Positions 8,619 to 17,300 of a DNA stretch of 18,357 nt are shown piece after piece. A program made the translations under genes and the position numbers. Positions within the stretch are counted from its first letter, which is position 1. Every line of letters starts with the position of its first letter. Source of the DNA: Bacteroides sp. (GTDB lineage Bacteria; Bacteroidota; Bacteroidia; Bacteroidales; Bacteroidaceae); assembly GCA_019414725.1 (NCBI GenBank), contig DXLM01000062.1, positions 1-18,357 of the forward strand. The letters are read 5' to 3'. The notes under the pieces were generated by a model. The model made no database searches. It was not told where the DNA came from and worked only from the letters and a program-made list of their open reading frames with translations.

Positions 8619-9436
8619 TGCTTATTCTCTTCTATATCTCCAACTGCAACTTGATATTCTCTCCATAAAGTATCAATATCATATGACTTCCCTAAAGCAT
8701 ATTTGATACCTCCATCAAAAGACCAAGGAATAACTTCCAACGTACTGCGATTAAACTTACGCAAAAAATCAGGATCTTTATTGTCGCGCAACCAGACAAA
8801 GAAATATCCTGCCTTTCGATAACCATCCATATAACTTCCACCTTTCGGACGATCTTTCTCACCATGGAAACCACCATTTGCTATCCGTACTGCATCTGCC
8901 ATCCCCTCAATAAAAGCCCAGAATACTTTATTCGTACCATACGTACCGATGCCTTGCGGCTCCAATTGATATGCGTGAGTTAGCTCGTGCAGTAGTACAC
9001 CTCGTGTTTCAAAATCAACTTTAGCAGTATCATTATTTACAAAAGATTTTGCAATATGACGGGTACTATAAAAAATCGAAATGTCTCCATCCGATCCTCC
9101 TTTCGCAGAGATTCCATCAATGTCCTCTAAAGTATAATGTAAAGTATGCACTGGAGCAATACTATCTTCCGGACTATAATATAATGTATTCAGAACTGTA
9201 CGTGCCTGCCTGCTTATGTAAGATTTCGGATCGGGAATCAAGTCATGATAAATACGGGATCCTTCACTTTTAGGAGCCTTATCTTCAAATATGATGTTTC
9301 CGATAAAATAGTCTCCCCAAACAGAATCAGCAACTTCTATCTTCTGAGACTCAGTAACCTCTTTCGATACCTTCATGTTACAAGCACAAAAAACAGATAT
9401 CAAACATCCTATCAATACTATACATTTTTTATTCAT
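8615..9436 (-). CDS. Basic secretory protein (BSP)-type zinc metallopeptidase, lipoprotein
   Basis: This 273-residue protein matches the plant and bacterial basic secretory protein peptidase family. The zinc-binding HELTH motif (150-154, in GVLLHELTHAYQ) is intact. It is followed by EGMADAVR (177-184), a typical downstream motif of the family that may supply a further ligand. A repeat-poor N-terminal signal ends FCAC, making Cys19 a probable lipidation site, although the lipobox is not ideal. Residues after Cys19 are not acidic, so surface exposure is uncertain. It starts 32 bp after the second GH92 gene and overlaps the third GH92 start by 4 bp (ATGA), so it is embedded in the enzyme operon. 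A peptidase inside a mannosidase locus suggests glycoproteins or mannoproteins as natural targets, but this is inference. Confidence 0.88.
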   Translation of the reverse strand: MNKKCIVLIGCLISVFCACNMKVSKEVTESQKIEVADSVWGDYFIGNIIFEDKAPKSEGSRIYHDLIPDPKSYISRQARTVLNTLYYSPEDSIAPVHTLHYTLEDIDGISAKGGSDGDISIFYSTRHIAKSFVNNDTAKVDFETRGVLLHELTHAYQLEPQGIGTYGTNKVFWAFIEGMADAVRIANGGFHGEKDRPKGGSYMDGYRKAGYFFVWLRDNKDPDFLRKFNRSTLEVIPWSFDGGIKYALGKSYDIDTLWREYQVAVGDIEENKQ

Positions 9437-9468
9437 AATAAATAATCATAGAAAATTTATATAACTAG

Positions 9469-11796
9469 TCAGTTTTCATCAGTCATTGAATAAGGTTTAT
9501 CAGATTTTCTGATTCCTCTTTGTTTGTTTGGAGTATCACTCATTTCAAATTCCAAAACTCCTCCATTCAACAAATCCTGATGAGTAATATACATCTTAGA
9601 ATAAGGTTTACCATTCAGTCGTACACTCTTAACATAACGTTTTTTATCACTCACACCTGGAGCTTTGATCTCAAAGCATTTACCATTTTCAAAACTCAAT
9701 CTGACAGAAGGTAAATAAGGTGCTCCAAGTACATACTGGTCTGTACCTGGACAGACTGGATAAAATCCCATCGCTGTAAAGATATACCATGCCGACATTT
9801 GGCCACAATCATCATTCCCTCCTAGTCCACGAATATGATTTTTATACATCTTGTTCATTATTTCACGTACCCAGTACTGAGTCTTCCATGGCTGCGAGGT
9901 CCAAGCATAAAGATAAGGAATGTGATGGCTCGGCTCATTTCCATGTACATAACCACCTATTAAACAATCCTTTGTTATATCTTCATTCTCTTCATAATAT
10001 TTTTCCGGCAAATGCATGGTAAACAATTCATCCAGCTTGCGTAAAAATTCTTTTTCACCTCCCATCAGCTTTATCAGTCCATTTACATCATGCGGGACAT
10101 GAAAAGAAAAATTCCAGGAATTGCCCTCAATAAATCCTTCTCCATAAGTCTGCAACACATCAAAATCTTTCTTGAAAGTACCATCCCGATAACGTGGACG
10201 TGCAAAACCTAACGTTTCATCAAAAATACGGCGATAATTTAAAGCACGTTCTCGATACTTCTCTGCAACTTCATTATTACCGGCCTTTAATGCTGTCCAA
10301 TAGATAGTCCAATCATCATAAGCATACTCCAAAGTAGTAGATGCTGCAGTACCACTCACTTCAAGTGGTACATATCCTAAGCGTATATAATCTCCTATAC
10401 CATCAAAGTAGTCAACATTCGATGTTGTGACCATCGCTTTCAAGGCTTCATCTACATCAATATCAGCCCCTTTACTGATAGCATCTGCTAATACAGATGT
10501 TGCATGATAGCCACTCATGCACCAATTGTCATTGGCCATATGACTCCATACAGGTAACAGTCCATGAACACTCTGCTGTTGATGTCTAATCATTGACATA
10601 ACCATATCCCGAGCTTCATCAGGTTTCATTAACATCAACAAAGGATGTTCAGCCCGATAAGTATCCCACAAAGAAAAAATCGTATAATTTTGAAAACCAG
10701 AAGCCTGATGAATATTCTGATCAAGACCACGATATTTACCATCTACATCCATATAAATAGATGGATTAATCATTGTATGATAATAGGACGTATAAAACAT
10801 CGCCTCCTGATCAGGAGTTCCTTCCACTTCAATAGAACTTAACTGGTGTTTCCACTGTTCAGATGCCTTAACAGCCAATTGTTCGAAACCTTGTGAAGCA
10901 GCCTCTGCCTGCAGATTTTTTAAAGCTCCTTCTGTACTAGATGCAGAAAGCGCTACCTTAATAACAAGTTCAGGCTGACTGGCAGTGTCAAACTCAAAAT
11001 AAGACACCAGTTTTCGTCCACCCATTTCAGGGAAATTATGGTTTACCGGAAACTTACGCCACCAACCATTATACTTAATTTTCTGGAAATCCTGATAACC
11101 ATAATTTTTAATAGGCTGTGAAAACGAAATAGCAAAATAAATATAATTCGTACGTGCCCAACCATTTGTAATCCTATACCCTGTAAGCAGCGTATCATTT
11201 TCAACACGGATATTTGCCCACAAAGTTTTTCCATCGTAATTATAGATTCCATGATTCAGATCTAATATAACTCTACCATCTGTTCCCTTTGGATATGTAT
11301 ATTTATGTATCCCTACACGTGGTGTTGTCGTCAGTTGAACTTTTACATCATAATCATCAAGTTTGACTTCATAATAACCAGGGGTAGCCTTTTCTGTTTC
11401 ATGCGAGAAACGAGAACGATAACCCGCATCAGGACAATCTTTAGTACCTGGATTCAACTTCAAAGCACCGGTTGTAGGCATTAGCAGAATATCTCCCAAA
11501 TCAGAATGTCCAGTACCACTCATATGAGTATGACTAAATCCAACAATAGTAGAATCATGATATTGATAACCTGCACAATAAGCATAAACATCCGGCTGGT
11601 ATACCCCATCAACATTATGAGGGATTGTATCTGTATCTGGACTCAACTGTATCATTCCAAAAGGAACACATGCCCCAGGAAAGGTATGCCCCATGCCATC
11701 TGTTCCAATAACAGGATTGACTTTTTCAATCTGGGCAACTGCAGTTGTGGCATATGCCACAACTGCTGCCAACCAACAAATCTTCTTTCTATTCAT
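9469..11796 (-). CDS. GH92 alpha-mannosidase (second of three)
   Basis: This is a 775-residue GH92 exo-alpha-mannosidase. I chose the ATG at 11796 because it gives a clean signal peptide (MNRKKICWLA to about AVA/Q22) and leaves 7 bp after the upstream stop codon. A GTG at 11847 would extend it in frame but puts an extra 17 residues before the signal. Motifs in order: KVNPVIGTDGMGHTFPG, SPDT, HTHMSGTGHSDLGD (88-102), FSLWDTYRAEHPLL (374-387), EYAYDDW, Glu557 in GEGFIEGNSW (candidate acid), HGNEPSHH (618-625) and GNDDCGQMSAWY (660-671). It lacks the Trp and the His-Glu pair that the first GH92 shares with characterised alpha-1,2-mannosidases, so another linkage is likely. Secreted without a lipobox, it is probably periplasmic. 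It is tightly linked in the operon. Confidence 0.95.
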   Translation of the reverse strand: MNRKKICWLAAVVAYATTAVAQIEKVNPVIGTDGMGHTFPGACVPFGMIQLSPDTDTIPHNVDGVYQPDVYAYCAGYQYHDSTIVGFSHTHMSGTGHSDLGDILLMPTTGALKLNPGTKDCPDAGYRSRFSHETEKATPGYYEVKLDDYDVKVQLTTTPRVGIHKYTYPKGTDGRVILDLNHGIYNYDGKTLWANIRVENDTLLTGYRITNGWARTNYIYFAISFSQPIKNYGYQDFQKIKYNGWWRKFPVNHNFPEMGGRKLVSYFEFDTASQPELVIKVALSASSTEGALKNLQAEAASQGFEQLAVKASEQWKHQLSSIEVEGTPDQEAMFYTSYYHTMINPSIYMDVDGKYRGLDQNIHQASGFQNYTIFSLWDTYRAEHPLLMLMKPDEARDMVMSMIRHQQQSVHGLLPVWSHMANDNWCMSGYHATSVLADAISKGADIDVDEALKAMVTTSNVDYFDGIGDYIRLGYVPLEVSGTAASTTLEYAYDDWTIYWTALKAGNNEVAEKYRERALNYRRIFDETLGFARPRYRDGTFKKDFDVLQTYGEGFIEGNSWNFSFHVPHDVNGLIKLMGGEKEFLRKLDELFTMHLPEKYYEENEDITKDCLIGGYVHGNEPSHHIPYLYAWTSQPWKTQYWVREIMNKMYKNHIRGLGGNDDCGQMSAWYIFTAMGFYPVCPGTDQYVLGAPYLPSVRLSFENGKCFEIKAPGVSDKKRYVKSVRLNGKPYSKMYITHQDLLNGGVLEFEMSDTPNKQRGIRKSDKPYSMTDEN

Positions 11797-11803
11797 ATAA
11801 AAA

Positions 11804-14095
11804 TTATTGTACTGTTTCATTACGAGAGAAGGAATAAGGGAAATCACTATCCTTTATGCCCCGTCCTTTCATCGGTTGATCTGACATGTCAAATAACAAG
11901 CGTGCTCCTTTCAATAGTTCAAAATGATCCAAATAATTCTTGGTATAATTCTTACCATTATAACTCATCTTACGGATATAACGATTTTCATCACTAGTTT
12001 TCGGAGCTACAATCTCTATCTTCTTACCATTTTCTAACGTAATAGTTGCTTTAGGGAAATACGGTGCTCCCAATACATACTGATTACTACCTGGACATAC
12101 CGGATAAAATCCTAATGCGGTAAAGACGTACCAAGCCGAAGTTTGTCCATTATCCTCATCTCCACAATAACCGTCAGGAGTAGGAAAATACAAACGAGTC
12201 ATCACTTCACGCAGCCAATATTGAGCTTTCCATGGTTCTCCAGCATAATTATACAAATAAATCATATGTTGGATAGGTTGATTCCCATGTGCATAGTTAC
12301 CCATATTCATGATCTCCATCTCTCGGATTTCATGAATAACACCTCTATAATAACTGTCATCAAAAATAGGAGGAACAGAGAATACGGAATCCAACATGCT
12401 GACAAATATTTCCTTACCTCCCATCAAATCTATCAATCCCTGTACATCATGGAAAACAGACCAAGTATAATGCCAACTATTTCCTTCTGTAAAAGCGTCT
12501 CCCCATTTCAGTGGACTGAACGGAGTCTGAAATTTACCATCCTTATTACGGCCTCTCATCAATTTTGTTTCTTGATCAAATACATTCCGATAATTCTGAC
12601 TACGCTTTTTAAACAGTTCCAGCTCATCATTCGGACGTCCTAACTTTTTACCCATCTGATAAATACACCAATCATCATAAGCATACTCCAACGTCCGTGC
12701 CACATTCTCATTAATATCTACATCATAAGGTACATATCCTAACTGATTGTAATATTCCCAACCATAACGTCCTGTAGACTTGATACGTGGATGCACATGA
12801 TCAGTACCATGCAGCAACCCTTCATACATCTTTTGCGCATCAGCCTTAGTAACATCCTTCAGAAACGCATCGGCTACAACAGAAGCTGAATTATTACCAA
12901 TCATACAACCTCTATGACCAGGACTTGCCCATTCTGGGAAAAAACCGCTCTCCAGATAAGTATTCAACAATCCAGCCTGCATTTTTTCACCAACAGAAGG
13001 AAACACTAAATTCACGAATGGAAACAAACAGCGGAATGTATCCCAAAAACCTGTATCCGTATACATATAACCAGACAATATCTTACCATTATAAGGGCTA
13101 TAGTGTATAGGATTTCCCTGTACATCATATTCAAAAAACATACGAGGGAAAAGTACCGAACGGTAAAAACAAGAATAGAAAGTTTTCATCCGTTCTACAT
13201 TATCACTTTCGATCCGAATACGCCCCAGTACATCATTCCAAGTAGCGCGAGCCACCTCTTTCGTCTGATCAAAATTTTTATCACCAATCTCTCTTAAATT
13301 ACGTTCTGCCTGCTCAAAGCTAATGAATGAAGATGCTACACGAGCATGAACCTGTTCTCCCCGATGAGTAGCAAAACCAATAGCAGCTCCAGCATGATCA
13401 GCATGTAATTCCAATAAGTTTTCTACTATAGACTCGCCAGCCCAAACTTTCTGATAAGAAAAAGGCTTATCGAATTCGATAACAAAATAATTCTTGAAAT
13501 TTTCAGGAACTCCTCCACTATTACGAGTAGTATAACCAATAATTTTATTATCTTCCGGTATAATCTTTATATAAGAACCACGGTCAAAAGCATCAACAAC
13601 CACATAAGCTTGATCCGTTTCTGGAAAAGTAAAACGAAAATAAGCACATCGTTCTGTAGGTGTAATCTCAGTAGTCAAGTCATATTCAGACAAGTATACA
13701 CTATAATAATAGGGAGTTACTTTTTCAGCCTTATGAGAGAACCAAGATGCACGTTCGTCTTGATTAACCTTCAGGCCTTTAGTCATTGGCATTATTGAGA
13801 ACTGTCCATAATCATTAATCCATGGACTTGGCTGATGGGTCTGTTTGAATCCCCGGATTTTATCAGCATCATAAACATATGCCCAACCATCTCCCATTTT
13901 ACCAGTTTGGGGCATCCAAAAATTCATCCCCCAAGGCAAAGCTATAGCGGGATATGTATTCCCATTTGACAATGAGAATTTAGAATCCGTTCCCATTAAT
14001 GGATTTACATAGTCAACTGGCTCTTTGGTTTTTTGGGCAAAAACAGTACTTAATCCCAACATCAAAGTAATAGCACAAAGCAAAACCTTCTTCAT
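11804..14095 (-). CDS. GH92 alpha-mannosidase, BT3990-like, likely alpha-1,2-specific
   Basis: This is a 763-residue GH92 enzyme. The ATG at 14095 gives an ideal signal peptide (MKKVLLCAITLMLGLSTVFA/Q). An in-frame TTG at 14119 is rejected. Motifs: DYVNPLMGTDSK, QTHQPSPWINDYGQF, DTGFWDTFRCLFP (346-358), EYAYDDW, TEGNSWHYTW, HGNQPIQH (603-610) and GDEDNGQTSAWY (645-656). From memory, the published key residues of B. thetaiotaomicron BT3990 are Trp88, Glu533 (acid), His584 and Glu585 (+1 subsite), and Asp642 and Asp644 (base region). Here Trp92, Glu537, His588, Glu589, Asp646 and Asp648 occur at a constant offset of +4. This supports BT3990-like alpha-1,2-mannosidase activity. It is the first enzyme gene after the regulator and follows the first tandem operator with a leader of about 120 bp from the promoter element. 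Confidence 0.95.
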   Translation of the reverse strand: MKKVLLCAITLMLGLSTVFAQKTKEPVDYVNPLMGTDSKFSLSNGNTYPAIALPWGMNFWMPQTGKMGDGWAYVYDADKIRGFKQTHQPSPWINDYGQFSIMPMTKGLKVNQDERASWFSHKAEKVTPYYYSVYLSEYDLTTEITPTERCAYFRFTFPETDQAYVVVDAFDRGSYIKIIPEDNKIIGYTTRNSGGVPENFKNYFVIEFDKPFSYQKVWAGESIVENLLELHADHAGAAIGFATHRGEQVHARVASSFISFEQAERNLREIGDKNFDQTKEVARATWNDVLGRIRIESDNVERMKTFYSCFYRSVLFPRMFFEYDVQGNPIHYSPYNGKILSGYMYTDTGFWDTFRCLFPFVNLVFPSVGEKMQAGLLNTYLESGFFPEWASPGHRGCMIGNNSASVVADAFLKDVTKADAQKMYEGLLHGTDHVHPRIKSTGRYGWEYYNQLGYVPYDVDINENVARTLEYAYDDWCIYQMGKKLGRPNDELELFKKRSQNYRNVFDQETKLMRGRNKDGKFQTPFSPLKWGDAFTEGNSWHYTWSVFHDVQGLIDLMGGKEIFVSMLDSVFSVPPIFDDSYYRGVIHEIREMEIMNMGNYAHGNQPIQHMIYLYNYAGEPWKAQYWLREVMTRLYFPTPDGYCGDEDNGQTSAWYVFTALGFYPVCPGSNQYVLGAPYFPKATITLENGKKIEIVAPKTSDENRYIRKMSYNGKNYTKNYLDHFELLKGARLLFDMSDQPMKGRGIKDSDFPYSFSRNETVQ

Positions 14096-14219
14096 AATAT
14101 AGCATTTTAAGTATAACAAAAGGACATCGCCAACAAAGATTCTCGCAATCAGAAATCAACGTGTCATGCCCCAAGCATTTCTCTACAATGCGAAATAAAT
14201 GAATAAGGTTATAGAAGAC

Positions 14220-14238
14220 ATACTCTTCCCCGCCAAAA
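14220..14238 (-). promoter_or_regulatory. Conserved promoter-like element, copy 1
   Basis: The minus strand reads TTTTGGCGGGGAAGAGTAT, sharing 15 of 19 bases with 6290-6308 and lying at the same 22-bp distance from its tandem repeats. TTTTGG may be a -33 box. The best following AT-rich stretch contains TATAACCT about 20 nt downstream, which is a poor -7 match. The 22 bp between element and repeats is not conserved between the two copies, which makes the conservation on either side more meaningful. Confidence 0.5.
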
Positions 14239-14260
14239 GACTGTCAAAAGACCTACAGGT

Positions 14261-14293
14261 CAATGAGCACACAGTGTGTCCAATCAGCGCACA
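14261..14293 (-). promoter_or_regulatory. Candidate tandem operator, copy 1
   Basis: Direct repeats CAATGAGCACACA (14261-14273) and CAATCAGCGCACA (14281-14293) on the plus strand start 20 bp apart. They share CAWTNAGCRYACA with the pair at 6331-6362. The linker also contains the palindrome ACACAGTGTGT (14269-14279). The site lies between the regulator gene and the first GH92 gene, the usual place for the target of a PUL regulator. It probably controls the GH92-GH92-peptidase-GH92 transcript. Confidence 0.68.
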
Positions 14294-14327
14294 TACTAAC
14301 AGACTGATTATTAATTAAAAATATCAA

Positions 14328-17300
14328 TCAATTATGGGAACTTCCTTTTTTCTTCAAATCTCGGTATTCTCTAGGAGTCATCCCATATTTATAGGAAAAC
14401 TCCTTATAAAAATAAGAACGACTCACAATTCCCACCTCACAAATTACATCTGAAACCGAAAGTTCTGTTTCTTCCAACAAACGTGCTGCTTTTTCAATAC
14501 GATATGACTTAATAAACTCTGAAGGAGAATTTCCGGTTAACTCTTTAAACTTCCGATAAAACTGTCGAGAACTCATGGACATATTCTCTGCAAGAAAGGA
14601 AGATCCCAAATCTTCACGATCCAGATTTTCGTCCAGTATCTGTGTTAGTCGCTTCATAAATGCATTTTTCTCCACATTTTCCTCGGAACGAAAGGAAGTT
14701 TCATCCTGCAAAAGCTCTTCAAACATATGTTTTTTATCAGTAGTCCGAGCTATTGCAATGTCAATTTTTCGTTTCAGAAACAAGATATCATAAGGCATTA
14801 CTACAAATCCATCTATCAAGTTACTATTTACCCTATCCAATACACGAATAGTTTTCCACGTTATCAATGGAATAAATGCTATATGCATCAGCAATCCCTT
14901 ATTTGCTTGCATATAATCAAAAAATTTTGATTCCTCAGAAAGATAAATCATTGTATCAGCCAAAAATACATCTGGCATCTGTTTACGTAAATAAGCAAAT
15001 GCCTCCTGCAAAGTAGTAACAGTAACTACAGCATATTTCTCTTGCAGAATTTCTTTGATTAGCCATACCATAGAAGCATGGCTCTCCAATAACAAAACTT
15101 TTTTGCGAGCTGTATCTGTTGCAACATATAATTCCTCTGTTACAGGTTCCCGCACCGGAACTCTAACATATAATTGATTTTCCTGAACAGATAATGAGAC
15201 ATGTAAACCATGAACAGCATATACAAACAACCAGGTTTCTATATACACATTAAAACTCATTCCATCATTAAATTGTATTCCTGTCTGCTTGCTCGTTTCT
15301 AATACATACTGGCAAATCTCCAAAGACATTTCAGCACTAATTACCAAAACTGTATCTTCCTGCCAGATCTTCACTGTAGCTGGTTTATCTGTTCTCAAGA
15401 CCTGTTGGTATATAAAATAAAGTAAGAAGCGAAATGCATCCTCAGATAGTACAATAGATAAATCGCCTATTATACCTACCTGTAGATCAGATAGATTATT
15501 ATATCCATTTTGGATTAGCATACGGATAACATCATTAGAAGTATCCTTAACACTAACGGGACCATATATAGTCAAATTCTCAGGAAAATATTTACCTAAA
15601 TCAATAAACTCATGATTACTCCTACCTATTCTGAAAGCACATGCCAAAGCCGATTCATAAATACGATCCACTTTAGAATAATAATCATCAGGCATAGCAA
15701 CAATTTTATGCAACTCTCCACAGGCCTTAAAAATAGTAGAATAAGAGGTCATCAATTCATGGAAATGAACAGCAGTACTATTCAGCGATGCATTGTAAGC
15801 CTCATGTATCATCAATTCCTTAATCAGTTTCTCTTGATGAAAATGACGCTTAAAAAGCCTGAACAAATAAACAGCGCCAACCATCAGCAATATCAAATAA
15901 GTGATACAGAACCATATTGACAAATACCAAGGTGGAAGAATATCTATTTTCAATTCATACGATGCAAAGTCTGAATCGAAAACATCTTTTTTATATTTGA
16001 CCTTCAATACATGACTACCATAGGACAGTGATTTAAAACTAGCTACGTTCATCGTTGTGAAAGGAGACCATTCATTATCGTCCATCTGATAAGAATACTC
16101 AAAATTATCCCCTTCAATAAAATCTGGAGCAACAAAAGAAATTGAAAAGGCAGATGATACACCTTTTAAAACCAATGTTTGGTCTTGTTCATCATAATAA
16201 TCATAGAAGTTGACAGGTTCCCCCCCTATTTCAAGTCCATAAAAAGATATAGATGATTGATTCTCGACCTTATTCATCCGTTCTTTTTCAAGAAATAATA
16301 TTCCATCAGTCCCTCCAAAAAACAAATCTCCCGTTTGCGCACATTGATAAAAAGCATCATCACTAAATTCTCCAATCTGTAATCCATTCGTATAATAGAA
16401 GGTATGAAAAGCATGATTGGTTGGATTATATTTCACTAATCCCTTATTTGTACTAAGCCATAAGAATCCATTTTCATCTTTCAAAATCCCATGAATCATA
16501 TCATTCAAGAAACCTTGTTCTTTACCGATACAAAAAACGACAGGATTATTTCTCTGGTCGAATTCCAATTGGACTAATCCGGAAACTGTACCCAAATACA
16601 ACCGATTATTATCCGGACAAATTGCCAAAATATCATTAATCGCAAATTTATCCTTTCCTCCTAACAAATAAACCTTATACGCCTCTGTATGAAAGTTGAA
16701 TCTGATCAGCCCCATTCCTCTACTACCCAACCACATAACAGAGTCTCCTTCTACATACATCGGAAAAAAGTCGTTGATATCCTTCTTACCTTCCTTAAAA
16801 GCAAACTGTTTCACGTGTGTAGCTTCAAACGTTCCATCAGGAAGATATTTTACAAGTACGCGACATAACCCAGTACCAGAAGTGGTCATCCATAAGATAG
16901 AATCATTCTCTTCATATATCTGATGAACTTTCTGAATCATACTGATATCTCCTTTAACCGGATATATCATATCACGTAAATAATCATAAAACGATAATGC
17001 AGGATTCTCTGCAGAACCTAACCAAAATCCGTTTTTATAACGACTAGCAGCTATTCCGAATACCTGAAACTCAGACAAAGGGCGTTCATAATTCATCAAT
17101 CTAGCCTTTTTACCTGGAAAATAAACAGTTATATTCTGCCAGTCTAATCCATTACGGATATTATCTTGATACTTCTCTACCTTAACCAATCCATCCCCTT
17201 TAGTTCCAAACCATAAATTCTCTAAAGTATCTGTATAAATAGATCGTACCTGCCTAGTAATTTTATTCTGAAGTTGACTAAACATCAATTGAACAGCCAT

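Noticed and set aside
11797..11847. Extended GTG start for the second GH92 gene, overlapping the first by 44 bp
   Set aside because: The added 17 residues precede an already complete signal peptide. The ATG at 11796 leaves a normal 7-bp gap.
11506..12643. Plus-strand open frames of about 160 codons across the GH92 genes
   Set aside because: They run antisense to well-supported GH92 sequences, have no family resemblance and are rich in Ile/Ser/His in the manner of antisense translation. No promoter or start signal supports them.
14096..14119. Extended TTG start for the first GH92 gene
   Set aside because: The ATG at 14095 gives a textbook signal peptide, whereas the TTG adds eight residues ahead of it with no support.
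14302..14327. Possible terminator after the regulator gene (TGATT...AATCA)
   Set aside because: The stem is only 5 bp, with a long AT-rich loop and no clear U-tract, so it is not a credible intrinsic terminator.
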